From assembly GCF_021568705.1 (NCBI RefSeq), contig NZ_JAKGTH010000009.1:62001-126000 (forward strand): a DNA stretch of 64,000 bases, written 5' to 3'. Both the position numbers and the translations under genes were made by a program. The notes below the pieces were generated by a model. The model saw nothing but the letters and a program-made list of their open reading frames with translations. It was not told where the DNA came from and made no database searches. This stretch comes from Gillisia lutea. Its GTDB lineage: Bacteria > Bacteroidota > Bacteroidia > Flavobacteriales > Flavobacteriaceae. Below, one piece after another: positions 6,553-15,118 of the stretch (position 1 is the first letter of the stretch; each line of letters starts with the position of its first letter).

Positions 6553-8925
6553 TTAATTAGCGATATTTAGCTGTTCTGATATTAAAAACCCGTCAGAGGT
6601 TATACCTTCAATAAATAACACTACTTCTGGTTGCAGGGTATTCAAAATATTAAACGTAGCATTTCCAGTTTTATCCAGACTCAGGTTTGGTGTCCAGTCG
6701 ATAACACCATATTCTTCAAAAATGGCTGAAGTATAAGAAGTATACTTGGGAGCGTAAAATTTTTTATTAAGTGAAAATCCGTTATTGGTAATTATTTCTT
6801 TAATAGTTTCTCGGCGGGAGCTCCCTCCTAATCTCCCTTTTCGTGTGGTAATCTCAATTACTCCATTGTTACCGCTCATTCCATATCCTATCCCAGAAGG
6901 GCTTATTATTATAGATTCTACTTGTGAAGTTTCTAAATATAATAAAGGAGAAGTGTCCATGCCTAAACGCATTCCATTAAAATAGATTTGCGGTATTGGG
7001 GGATCCTCTTCGCTTAAAGAGGAAGGGGTTCGATTTTCGATCACTAATGATCCATAACCGCCCTGTAAAACTTTAAAGCCGTTGGCTGCAATATAGTCTG
7101 TAATAAAGTGGTATCGATTTTCAAGTTCTTCGGTAATAGTAATCTCTTGTTTGATTACTTGCATATCATTGATGTATTTGTCTTTTTCTCGATTTTCTTG
7201 AATAAGGTTTACGGTGTCTAAATTTATAGCGTCTCCAATAAAGTTTAATGGGATATCAAGATTGGATACTTCATCTCTATTAAAGTTAACCTTAGGTAAT
7301 TCATCGACTTTAATGTTTTTAGAGATTTTAAAAGGGGAAATTTTAGCAATAACCGATGGTTTGGAGATTTTACTATTCCGGTCATTTAGTAATCCAAATG
7401 AGATAGTGGAACTATCTAATACATATACATTTTTCAATACGAAAGTATTATCGTCCTTAATATTAATTATTTCGAAAAGTCCTGTTTCATCCGATTTAAC
7501 ATAAATGGTGTTTTCTTTTTTGTTATTTCTACCTTGTACAGTTCCTTTGATGGTAAAACCTTTTTCATGATCAACAATTTCTTTTGTTGAATTAGATAAA
7601 ATAGAGTTCCAGTTATAACTACTCCAACCTTGTGTTAATAGTAATATGTCAAGATCATAAGCGATCTTTCTAGAGTTTTTATTTGAAAAATAATACTGAG
7701 GATTTTCAATATTGCCTTTTAGGTGTGGTTTCAAATGAAAAGCCGAAAGGATGTTATGATTAGGTTGATATGCCTTTGTTTTTCCTGGGAGTACAGAAAG
7801 GCTTAAAGAATTACTTTTTACCTTTTTTAAAGATTGAAGATTAATTTGAATAGAATCACCTAATTTTCTAACAACTCCAGATTTAATTCGAATGCGTTTT
7901 AAATGTTGTTCATTGAAGAATAATCGTTCTAAAAGGGGGTTTAATTTTTCATCAAAAATAGTAATAGTATTAATTCCTGAGTACAAAGAATCTTTGCTTA
8001 ATTTTAAGTTTACCTCATTTTTGTCATGTGGGAATTGAAATGAAAAATCTTTAATTCTTCCATTTTGATGAATTGCAGCATAAAAAATCTTTTGGTGTAT
8101 CAAATCTTTTGATCTGTCATTGGTTTTTATGGATAATAAAATCTGATCTCCTACACTGTTCCCCTCAATATTGAAGCCTATTAGTTCGGCTGGAGGTATG
8201 TTGAGGCTTACTACATCATCACTTAAATTTGTAACTTCAATGGTATAGGCAGTATTTACTTTGGGTATAAAACTAAATTTTGAAAGTCCGAACTGATTGG
8301 ATTTAAACGTTATAAGTTCTTCTCCTGCAGAGTTTATAAGTCTCCCTTTTTTGAAAACAACTCCTTGTCCATTATTGTCAATTAACTTTACTCCAACATT
8401 ATTTCTAACTTCAGAAAGTAAATGACCGCCTTCGGGTAGTATTTGTAAATCGAATTTTTTCTGTTCTTCTAAGGGATTGGTGTCCTTGCTCAGTATCACG
8501 AAACTTTGTATATATTCTAAGTTCTCCTCAAAATTATCCATGTATTTCGTTGATGCTTTTACAAAGTATTTTCCAGGCGCATATTTATTATTACTAAGAT
8601 CAATAAATCCTGAACCTTTCCCATTTCCTATCATTATGGTTTTAGTTTCAATAAGCACCCCTTCCACATTTAAAATATCAAGATTAAGGTTCAGGGTTTC
8701 AGGATTTGGAAGGTTAGTAATTGGATTGTATACATAAGCGGATAGCCATAAATCTTCTTTCGGAAGAAAAATGGTTTTATTTAAATGAAGAAATAAAGCC
8801 TCACGGTTAAGGCTAAAATAATTGGTATAGTGATCTTCGAGCTTTTGTATTTCTTTTTTTGCAGTTTGAGAGAACGCACTACCTACAGTTAATAGTGTAA
8901 TTAGCAGTAAAATAATTTTTTTCAA
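6553..8925 (-). CDS. Exported protein with alpha-2-macroglobulin-like start and TonB-receptor plug domain
   Basis: 790 residues. Signal peptide MKKIILLLITLLTVGSAFSQ. Residues about 40-130 resemble an MG2-type beta-sandwich (LHLNKTIFLPKEDLWLSAYV, then YAPGKYFVKAST). Near residues 600-700 there is a plug-like domain (KVLQGGYGSLVIENR, IYFNGMRLGMD, VESIIISPSGIGYGMSGNNG, IEITTRKG). No outer-membrane beta-barrel follows. Flavobacteria often carry such plug-only surface proteins; their role is unclear. The start is TTG at 8923-8925, which gives a perfect signal peptide with no ATG nearby. It appears monocistronic. Confidence 0.75.
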   Translation of the reverse strand: MKKIILLLITLLTVGSAFSQTAKKEIQKLEDHYTNYFSLNREALFLHLNKTIFLPKEDLWLSAYVYNPITNLPNPETLNLNLDILNVEGVLIETKTIMIGNGKGSGFIDLSNNKYAPGKYFVKASTKYMDNFEENLEYIQSFVILSKDTNPLEEQKKFDLQILPEGGHLLSEVRNNVGVKLIDNNGQGVVFKKGRLINSAGEELITFKSNQFGLSKFSFIPKVNTAYTIEVTNLSDDVVSLNIPPAELIGFNIEGNSVGDQILLSIKTNDRSKDLIHQKIFYAAIHQNGRIKDFSFQFPHDKNEVNLKLSKDSLYSGINTITIFDEKLNPLLERLFFNEQHLKRIRIKSGVVRKLGDSIQINLQSLKKVKSNSLSLSVLPGKTKAYQPNHNILSAFHLKPHLKGNIENPQYYFSNKNSRKIAYDLDILLLTQGWSSYNWNSILSNSTKEIVDHEKGFTIKGTVQGRNNKKENTIYVKSDETGLFEIINIKDDNTFVLKNVYVLDSSTISFGLLNDRNSKISKPSVIAKISPFKISKNIKVDELPKVNFNRDEVSNLDIPLNFIGDAINLDTVNLIQENREKDKYINDMQVIKQEITITEELENRYHFITDYIAANGFKVLQGGYGSLVIENRTPSSLSEEDPPIPQIYFNGMRLGMDTSPLLYLETSQVESIIISPSGIGYGMSGNNGVIEITTRKGRLGGSSRRETIKEIITNNGFSLNKKFYAPKYTSYTSAIFEEYGVIDWTPNLSLDKTGNATFNILNTLQPEVVLFIEGITSDGFLISEQLNIAN

Positions 8926-9290
8926 TGAGTTGAGGATTTAGAATCTTAAGGTAGGGCCTATGAAACAAGTTAAAATTAATAGTTATATAAAATTTCTAAG
9001 ACTTCCATTTTATATGAATGACGACTTGGTTTTTGAAGGTTTTAGAAAATAATGTTGTTCATATATAAGTCTATACGTGCTTTTTGAAGTTTGAAATATT
9101 TAAAGTCAAGATATTTTAATATATCAAGTTGGAATTTTTTAAATGTAATAATATTTTGTCGAACTAATTAATAGAAAGATGATTTTATAATTTCGCTAAA
9201 TTCTTATTGATATAATACATTCATAAGAATGTTTTTCAATAGGAATATGCTATTTTTTATGGCAAGAGATTTACTTGATTATAACGGTGA
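8926..9290. other. Gene-free AT-rich stretch
   Basis: About 365 bases between the plug-domain protein and the AraC regulator. I find only very short frames (12 and 21 codons) without supporting features, no strong hairpin with a T run, and no RNA gene. It must carry the upstream region of the plug-domain gene, but no full -33/-7 pair stands out. Confidence 0.5.
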
Positions 9291-10169
9291 CTATGAGATG
9301 GTATATCTCAATTCATTTCTATAATGGGACGGGGATTTGCCAGTAAATTTTTTGAATTGCTTATTGAAATGACTAAAATTATTAAATCCGCTTTCAAAAC
9401 AAATATCAGTAATGCTTATTTGTTTTTCATGTAAGAGCTTGGCTGCATGAACCAATCGATATTCATTTACAAAATTAGTGAAGGTTTTACCTGTTATCTT
9501 TTTGAAATATCTGCAAAAGGCAGAAACCGTCATACTTACCTTATTGGCGATCTCTTCTAATGTGATAGGCCTCATATAATTTTCTTTTACAAAATTGAAT
9601 ACAATATTTATCCTGTTATTATCCTGAAGTTCAGTTTCTAATAGGAAACCCTGAGCATTCAAAACAGTATAGTTCTTTGAGCATTCTAACATTTTGAGGA
9701 TATCCAGTAAACCTAGTAATCTATAATATGGGCTCACTCCCTGTAAGGCTTCTATTTTTTTTCCAATGGCTCGTTTGTCGTCTCCATGAAATACAATCCC
9801 ATTTTTTGAGCGCTCAATAAGGGTTTTTATTTCCTTCATTTCGGGGATTTCAAAAAAATCCTTTCCCAGGAAATTATCTCTTATTTGAATAATGGTTTCA
9901 GAATTATGTCCTGTAAGGTTATCCGTAAATCCACAATGCGGTAAATAGGGACCAATCAGTATTAGGTCTCCGTTTCTGTAATAAGAAAGGTGGCTTCCAA
10001 TTTGCCGTTTTCCTGAGCCACCGTTTACATAAACCAACTCTATCTCAGGATGATAATGCCAAAAGCTGTTCTTTCCATTTTGATGGTCTTTATTATATGT
10101 TTTATAATAAAGAGAACTACCAAAAGCGGGTTCAATCTTCTCTAGTATAGGTTTTACTAATATGGCCAT
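9291..10169 (-). CDS. AraC-family transcriptional regulator with cupin-like sensor domain
   Basis: 292 residues. The N-terminal 130 residues resemble a cupin sensor (FWHYHPEIELVYVNGGSG, GDLILIGPYLPH). The C-terminal 100 residues are the double helix-turn-helix: ITLEEIANKVSMTVSAFCRYFKK followed by ITDICFESGFNNFSHFNKQFK. The ligand is unknown, possibly a sugar. It is divergent from the small secreted protein at 10405, and the gap holds two inverted repeats (10251-10278, 10301-10315) that could be its own or another regulator's sites. Confidence 0.88.
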   Translation of the reverse strand: MAILVKPILEKIEPAFGSSLYYKTYNKDHQNGKNSFWHYHPEIELVYVNGGSGKRQIGSHLSYYRNGDLILIGPYLPHCGFTDNLTGHNSETIIQIRDNFLGKDFFEIPEMKEIKTLIERSKNGIVFHGDDKRAIGKKIEALQGVSPYYRLLGLLDILKMLECSKNYTVLNAQGFLLETELQDNNRINIVFNFVKENYMRPITLEEIANKVSMTVSAFCRYFKKITGKTFTNFVNEYRLVHAAKLLHEKQISITDICFESGFNNFSHFNKQFKKFTGKSPSHYRNELRYTIS

Positions 10170-10250
10170 TATGCTTATTTTATTAATTATAATGTAATGA
10201 TGATTTAATTGAGTTAACTATGTTTTATTAACCGTGTTATGTGCTTAATA

Positions 10251-10278
10251 TACATTAATAGAACATTAAATTAATGTA
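10251..10278. repeat. Inverted repeat in the araC / secreted-protein intergenic region
   Basis: Perfect 9-base arms TACATTAAT and ATTAATGTA separated by 10 bases. It shares the TACAT core with the palindrome at 10301. Confidence 0.45.
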
Positions 10279-10300
10279 AAGTGTAAAATAGAACATATTC

Positions 10301-10315
10301 ATGTATAATATACAT
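10301..10315. promoter_or_regulatory. 15-base perfect palindrome, candidate operator
   Basis: ATGTATAATATACAT is perfectly symmetric. It lies about 24 bases upstream of a TATATTTG -7 box (10339-10346) that probably drives the gene at 10405. Confidence 0.4.
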
Positions 10316-10338
10316 CATTTTAGTCGATTAAACAGCAG

Positions 10339-10346
10339 TATATTTG
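10339..10346 (+). promoter_or_regulatory. -7 box for the secreted protein gene
   Basis: TATATTTG matches TAnnTTTG exactly. It would give a leader of about 55 bases. The -33 element is poor. Confidence 0.45.
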
Positions 10347-10404
10347 ATTATGTTATTATCGGTAAATTAACATAATCATTAATTAACACTTAAAAACGGA
10401 AAAC

Positions 10405-10986
10405 ATGGGAAATCTATTTAAATTATCAATTTTAGCTTTAATGTTAACTGCTAGTTTCAACGTAAAAGCTGCTGAAGGATTAGATGTAAGAATTAATGAA
10501 GAAACTCTTTTTGTAGAAGTGCAGAATTCTTTTATGAATGCAAGTCTTACGTTAAAGGATGAAGAAGGGAATCTTATCTTTAAAGACGGTCTTATAGATA
10601 ACAAATCTTACAAGAAGACCTTAAATTTTGGTACAGCTCAAATAGGTACTTATTATCTTAATTTTGAAAATGAGTTTTATATTTTCAAAAAGGTGATCCA
10701 TAGATTAAATAAGGGAGTGAAAATTGATAAGGAAGCTTCTGAAATAATCTTTAAACCTACCTATAAGATAAGTGAAAGAAAGCTGATGTTCTCTTTAACT
10801 AATCCGGAAGAGAAAATGACACAAATAGAGGTGTATGATGTTCGAGGAGAGCTGGTAAATTCCATTACTTCAAATGATCTAATAATTAAAAAGACCTTCG
10901 ATTTTAAGCGTGTTCCAAAAGGGGAGTACTTGGTTAAAATTAAAAGAGGGCAACAGGTTTTTACAAAAACCATGAATTTGATCTAA
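10405..10986 (+). CDS. Small secreted protein with T9SS sorting-domain-like tail
   Basis: 193 residues. A signal peptide ends near NVKAAEG. Two beta-rich segments follow. The last 75 residues (EVYDVRGELVNSI, FKRVPKGEYLVKIKRGQ, TKTMNLI) have the layout of a type IX secretion type-A sorting domain: a beta-sandwich ending in KGxYLVKI and a basic tail. The N-terminal half (EVQNSFMNASLTLKDEEGN, IGTYYLNFENEFYIFKK) looks like a second copy of the same fold. It also resembles the DUF3244 group of exported Bacteroidota proteins. It could be surface-exposed or periplasmic. It has its own promoter and a strong terminator. Confidence 0.65.
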   Translation: MGNLFKLSILALMLTASFNVKAAEGLDVRINEETLFVEVQNSFMNASLTLKDEEGNLIFKDGLIDNKSYKKTLNFGTAQIGTYYLNFENEFYIFKKVIHRLNKGVKIDKEASEIIFKPTYKISERKLMFSLTNPEEKMTQIEVYDVRGELVNSITSNDLIIKKTFDFKRVPKGEYLVKIKRGQQVFTKTMNLI

Positions 10987-11013
10987 TTGATTAGTTATGG
11001 AAGTTGATATGAA

Positions 11014-11054
11014 AAAAGGAATTGTTTAAAGATATCTCTTAAACAATTCCTTTT
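11014..11054 (+). terminator. Intrinsic terminator after the secreted protein gene
   Basis: A 16-base perfect stem, AAAAGGAATTGTTTAA paired with TTAAACAATTCCTTTT, around a 9-base loop. Confidence 0.85.
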
Positions 11055-11061
11055 AACTTTT

Positions 11062-11090
11062 TAAAAAAGTACAACTCCCTTCAGGAGTTG
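11062..11090 (-). terminator. Intrinsic terminator of fabD
   Basis: On the minus strand CAACTCC-TGAAG-GGAGTTG is followed by TACTTTTTT, a few bases past the fabD stop codon. Confidence 0.8.
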
Positions 11091-11103
11091 CTGTTCTTAT
11101 ACT

Positions 11104-11985
11104 TTATATTTCAGCTGAACTGGTTTGGGCTGATCTGTCAATTTTTCTAACTAATCCTTGTAATACTTTTCCCGGGCCAACTTCAATAAATTCAGTAGCG
11201 CCATCGGCAATCATATTTTGAACAGATTGGGTCCATTTTACAGGAGCGGTTAATTGAAATACAAGATTCTTCTTAATTTCTGAAGGATCTGTAACTCCAA
11301 ATGTGCTAACGTTTTGATAGATAGGACAAATAGGATTATTAAAAGTAGTAGCTTCAATTGCTTCTGCCAATTCTTTTCTTGCTGGCTCCATCAAAGGAGA
11401 GTGAAATGCTCCTCCTACGGGAAGCAACATTGCGCGTTTCGCACCTCGTTCCTTAAGAAGTTCACAGGCTTTTTCTACTGCTGCTAAATCTCCTGAAATC
11501 ACTAATTGCCCAGGGCAATTATAGTTTGCCGCCACTACCGTCCCATCAACTTCGGCACAAATGGCTTCAACTAAATGGTCTTCCATTCCTAAAACAGCAG
11601 CCATAGTAGATGGTTGTAGTTCACATGCATGTTGCATGGCAAGGGCTCTCTTGTAAACCAGTTTTAAAGCAGGCTCAAATTCTAAGGTTTTATTAGCAAC
11701 CAATGCCGATATTTCTCCTAATGAGTGTCCTGCAACCATATCCGGTTTAAAATTGTCTCCTAACATTTGGCTCATTATGGCAGAATGTAAAAAGATTGCC
11801 GGTTGAGTAACCTTGGTTTGCTTTAAGTCTTCGGCAGAGCCTTCAAACATTATATCGGTAATAGAGAATTCTAAAATCTCATTTGCTCTTTCAAATAATT
11901 TTTGTGCTTCAGGAAACTTCTCGTAAAGATCTAATCCTATTCCTGTAAACTGTGCCCCTTGCCCAGGGAATATATATGCTTTCAT
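11104..11985 (-). CDS. fabD: Malonyl-CoA:ACP transacylase
   Basis: 293 residues, normal length. It loads malonyl groups from CoA onto acyl carrier protein for fatty acid synthesis. Motifs: FPGQGAQF near the start, the nucleophile Ser in AGHSLGEIS, the catalytic His in GGAFHSPLM, and EVGPGKVLQGLVRKI at the end. It is monocistronic, with hairpins on both sides (12021-12062 upstream, 11062-11090 downstream). Confidence 0.97.
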   Translation of the reverse strand: MKAYIFPGQGAQFTGIGLDLYEKFPEAQKLFERANEILEFSITDIMFEGSAEDLKQTKVTQPAIFLHSAIMSQMLGDNFKPDMVAGHSLGEISALVANKTLEFEPALKLVYKRALAMQHACELQPSTMAAVLGMEDHLVEAICAEVDGTVVAANYNCPGQLVISGDLAAVEKACELLKERGAKRAMLLPVGGAFHSPLMEPARKELAEAIEATTFNNPICPIYQNVSTFGVTDPSEIKKNLVFQLTAPVKWTQSVQNMIADGATEFIEVGPGKVLQGLVRKIDRSAQTSSAEI

Positions 11986-12020
11986 ATTATGAATATTTGG
12001 AAAGGCTAAAATAGAAATAA

Positions 12021-12062
12021 AAAGAAAGACCTCATAACAATTGAGTTATAAGGTCTTTCTTT
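12021..12062 (-). terminator. Intrinsic terminator after the general stress protein gene
   Basis: A 12-base perfect stem, AAAGAAAGACCT/AGGTCTTTCTTT. It is symmetric enough to work in both directions; on the minus strand it follows the gene at 12080. Confidence 0.75.
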
Positions 12063-12079
12063 ATAAAAGCGGGATGGTA

Positions 12080-12580
12080 TTATAGGTTTAAAGCTCCTTT
12101 TTTACCTACATCTGCCTTTTCCCCGGTAATGGTTGCTACTCCCATTTTAAATAAACTAACATATTTGTTGCCTTTAGTGTCCCAGTAATATGCCTCATCT
12201 GGACTAAATTTTATAGCGGTAAGATTTGGGTCATCTAATCCATCAAACCAAGCATCGTCAACTTTACTGTAAAGCTCTTCTAAAATATCTTTTCGAGTTT
12301 CGATGGAAGAATTACCATAAATACTAATAAACTCCATGTCTGAAGGATCGCTATACAGAAGTTGAGTTCTGGAATCTTTCACAATATTAACGTTATGTTC
12401 GCTATTCAAGGCGCTTAAGAACCAGATATCCCCGTTTTCGTCAACTTTTTTAGTCCGCATTGGAATTGCACTAATAGGAATAGAGCTTAAGTTGGTCATC
12501 ATCATAGAAGTGGTAATATCCTCTACCATTTCAGTCATTTTTTTTAAAGCTTCTTTGTTTTCTAAATTTTCTGTACTCAT
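12080..12580 (-). CDS. Pyridoxamine 5'-phosphate oxidase-like general stress protein
   Basis: 166 residues with a split-barrel flavin-binding fold: PMRTKKVDENGDIWFLSALNS is the first barrel hairpin, and DPSDMEFISIYGNSSIETR the second. It matches the small general-stress-protein-26-like group rather than true PdxH. Such proteins bind FMN, FAD or F420; the reaction is unknown. It has a single-gene layout. Confidence 0.85.
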   Translation of the reverse strand: MSTENLENKEALKKMTEMVEDITTSMMMTNLSSIPISAIPMRTKKVDENGDIWFLSALNSEHNVNIVKDSRTQLLYSDPSDMEFISIYGNSSIETRKDILEELYSKVDDAWFDGLDDPNLTAIKFSPDEAYYWDTKGNKYVSLFKMGVATITGEKADVGKKGALNL

Positions 12581-12720
12581 GGCTTGTTCTATTTTTGAAC
12601 AAGTTACTGTAAGACCAAGATGTATTGCCCCAAGGTATTCCTAAAAGATAAAGTAGGAATGTTAAGAATTGTGAAATTTAGTTTTTGGTGAATAGGTATT
12701 TTAATGAGGTAAAGAAGTAA

Positions 12721-13206
12721 TTAGTGTTTTCGGAGGTATGTTAAATAAGTGAATGAATAATTATGCTTATCATCGGTATCATGAAATTCTTCGGCTACTA
12801 GCCTCCATTCATTTTCATCAATCTCAGGAAAAAAGGCGTCTGCTTCAAAACTGCCATGCACACGGGTGAGTTCTATTTTATCAGCAATTTCCATAGCTAA
12901 TTTGTAAATTTCACCACCTCCAATTATAAAAGTTTCGGGATCTTCCTCACATAATTCTACAGCCCTCTCTAGAGAATGTACTACAACTATACCTTCTTTC
13001 TTAAAGTTTTCACTTCTGGTAATCACTACATGTGTTCTATTGGGAAGAGGTTGGGGGAAAGAATCGAAGGTTTTACGGCCCATAATAATGTGATGGCCAC
13101 TTGTTAGCTTTTTGAATCTTTTAAAATCATCCGGTAAATGCCATACCAGATCGTTGTCTTTTCCTAGTGCATTATTTTCTGCTGCTGCAGCAATTATAGT
13201 AAGCAT
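12721..13206 (-). CDS. folA: Dihydrofolate reductase
   Basis: 161 residues, standard length. It reduces dihydrofolate to tetrahydrofolate with NADPH. Visible motifs: AAAAENNALGKDNDLVWHLPDD (folate site, catalytic Asp in LPDD), IIMGRKTFDSFPQPLPNR (NADPH site) and FIIGGGEIYKLA. The 2TM gene ends just 7 bases upstream, so the two may be co-transcribed. thyA, which makes the dihydrofolate, is about 5 kb away on the same strand. Confidence 0.97.
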   Translation of the reverse strand: MLTIIAAAAENNALGKDNDLVWHLPDDFKRFKKLTSGHHIIMGRKTFDSFPQPLPNRTHVVITRSENFKKEGIVVVHSLERAVELCEEDPETFIIGGGEIYKLAMEIADKIELTRVHGSFEADAFFPEIDENEWRLVAEEFHDTDDKHNYSFTYLTYLRKH

Positions 13207-13213
13207 TTTTAAA

Positions 13214-13651
13214 TTAGCTGTTTAGTGGTGGATTTTTAGGCTCAGTAATTATAGGTTGTTCCTCTTTAATATGTGGAAGGGGGTAGTCGCGATCAACCTT
13301 TTGTTGCATCTCTGCAATTCGGTCCTTTTGTTTTCTAACCAGTTTTTCTATGGTTCTCTGCTGCCATTCTCTCCCCATAAAGCTATTAATTACAAATACA
13401 TTCATAAGGTGGATAAGGAATAAAAATGTCCATGCTAAAACGGCTATTACAAACCAATCGTAGCCAAAGGGTGTAAAGTCTTCTCTGTATCCAATTACAA
13501 CATTTATAATTATCAATAGGATTGCTCCAATAAGGTAAATTACGAAATGCTGAAATAATCTTCTTTTTTGAATGGTTCTCTTGCGAGCATTTTCGTACAG
13601 TTCGCGTTGTTCGGAATCTAGTTTAGAAGCGTTTTTCTTTTTAGAAAACAT
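13214..13651 (-). CDS. 2TM domain membrane protein
   Basis: 145 residues. Two membrane segments (FVIYLIGAILLIIINVVIGY and FVIAVLAWTFLFLIHLMNVF) flanked by charged segments, the layout of the Bacteroidota 2TM domain found alone or on histidine kinases. A basic helix follows (RTIEKLVRKQKDRIAEMQQK). Function unknown. It is immediately upstream of folA. Confidence 0.85.
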   Translation of the reverse strand: MFSKKKNASKLDSEQRELYENARKRTIQKRRLFQHFVIYLIGAILLIIINVVIGYREDFTPFGYDWFVIAVLAWTFLFLIHLMNVFVINSFMGREWQQRTIEKLVRKQKDRIAEMQQKVDRDYPLPHIKEEQPIITEPKNPPLNS

Positions 13652-13714
13652 AATTAGAAGTACTTTAGTATAGAATCAAATTTACAGAATTTTTTATTCT
13701 ATTGTTAAACACAT

Positions 13715-14803
13715 ATGAAGAATTTAAGAAAAGCCTTTCCTGTACTGCAACAATATATTTACCTTAATACGGCTGCCTCAGGCCCCTTGTCTGAAAAGGT
13801 GTTTGATTTTCGGCAGGAGCACGATTTAGATTTTCTGGTTTCCGGATGCATTTTAAAGGAAAAGCAAGGAGAAATGCTTGCTAAAATTCGAGAAACTGTT
13901 GGTGGTTTTTTTAAATGTGAGCCTAATAGAGTGGCACTTGTGCCTAATTTCTCATACGGTTTTAATACGCTTTTGGAGGGAATAGAAAGTGATAAGTCCT
14001 TTTTATTGTTGGAGGATGAGTACCCTTCTATATCCTGGCCAATTACTTCGCGTGAATTCAAAACTTATACGGTATCGCTATCTGCAACTTTAGAAGAAGA
14101 TATTGAAAATGCTCTGAAAAATTATAACCCGGATGTATTTGCATTTAGCATAGTCCAATATATAAGTGGGTTGAAACTTAGTATAGATTTCTTAAAACAA
14201 ATGAAGCAGAAATTTCCCGATACTCTCTTCATTGCTGATGGCACCCAGTACTGCGGAACAGAGATTTTTAATTTTGATGATTCGGGATTAGATGTATTAT
14301 TATGCAGTGGTTATAAATGGCTGAATGCCGGATATGGAAATGGATTTGTGTTGTTTCAAGAGGATGTGCCTAAAAAGATTTTTCCGAAAACTACAGGTTT
14401 TAACTCTCTTCAGGGAAAATATAAAGCGCAAGAAGGAAACTTTTTAGGGAAATTTGAACCTGGGCACCAGGATACTTTAAATTATGGAAGCCTGATGACG
14501 GCTTTAAAATATTTAAATGAGGTTAACTTGGAAGTGGTTGAAGAGATCAATAAAAAACTTTCTGTTATAGCGAAAAAGGAGCTAACAACCTTGGGAGTGC
14601 TAGATGAAATAGTTGTAAAACGTTCTCATCATTCCACTATATTCAACATTAAAGGTGATAAAAATTTATATGACCACCTGCGAAACAATGATATCTTGGC
14701 TTCCCTTAAGGGGCCGGGAATTCGTGTGAGCTTTCATTATTATAATACGGAAGAAGAAATTCAGGAATTGGTAAAAGCTCTTAGCGAATATTTAAAAAAG
14801 TAA
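13715..14803 (+). CDS. Class V aminotransferase-fold PLP enzyme
   Basis: 362 residues. Substrate and cofactor motifs: YLNTAASGPLSEKV at the start, IADGTQYCGTE for the Asp that holds PLP, and LLCSGYKWLNAGYGNGF with the Schiff-base lysine. The fold covers cysteine desulfurases, kynureninases, isopenicillin epimerase-like enzymes and EgtE-like lyases. Substrate unknown. Its convergent neighbours are DUF427 and the ergothioneine genes egtD and egtB, so a role as the C-S lyase of ergothioneine synthesis (EgtE) is worth considering, but that is inference. Confidence 0.8.
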   Translation: MKNLRKAFPVLQQYIYLNTAASGPLSEKVFDFRQEHDLDFLVSGCILKEKQGEMLAKIRETVGGFFKCEPNRVALVPNFSYGFNTLLEGIESDKSFLLLEDEYPSISWPITSREFKTYTVSLSATLEEDIENALKNYNPDVFAFSIVQYISGLKLSIDFLKQMKQKFPDTLFIADGTQYCGTEIFNFDDSGLDVLLCSGYKWLNAGYGNGFVLFQEDVPKKIFPKTTGFNSLQGKYKAQEGNFLGKFEPGHQDTLNYGSLMTALKYLNEVNLEVVEEINKKLSVIAKKELTTLGVLDEIVVKRSHHSTIFNIKGDKNLYDHLRNNDILASLKGPGIRVSFHYYNTEEEIQELVKALSEYLKK

Positions 14804-15085
14804 TTATTCGCTAACTTTTACCTCTTTCCAGAAGGCAACATAGTTTTCTATAGGTTTAGCAGCATGACTTGCCTGAGGATAGTACCAGGCTGCGTTTTCA
14901 TTTTGTTTCCCGTCTACATCTATAGTATAGTAAGATGCTTCGCCTTTCCATGGACATCGCGTTCGGTGGTCGCTAGGTTCAAAGTATTCAGCTTTAATAG
15001 AATCTTTTGGAAAGTAATGATTGTTTTCCACAATTTTAGTTTCGTTGCTTTCTGCTATAATTGTATCGTTCCAGATTGCTTTCAT
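14804..15085 (-). CDS. DUF427 family protein
   Basis: 93 residues: MKAIWNDTIIAES, then PKDSIKAEYFEPSDHRTRCPWKGEASYY, then AWYYPQA, the signature of DUF427. This small beta-fold family of unknown function is common in aerobic bacteria. The gap to egtD upstream is 33 bases on the same strand, so it probably sits at the end of the egtB-egtD operon. Confidence 0.9.
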   Translation of the reverse strand: MKAIWNDTIIAESNETKIVENNHYFPKDSIKAEYFEPSDHRTRCPWKGEASYYTIDVDGKQNENAAWYYPQASHAAKPIENYVAFWKEVKVSE

Positions 15086-15118
15086 TTGTAAGTAATGTTT
15101 TAATTGAAAATAATCAGT

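Noticed and set aside
9000-9290. Short ORFs of 12 and 21 codons in the gap before the AraC gene
   Set aside because: No amino acid bias, no signal peptide, no promoter or terminator partner; one overlaps the AraC gene end.
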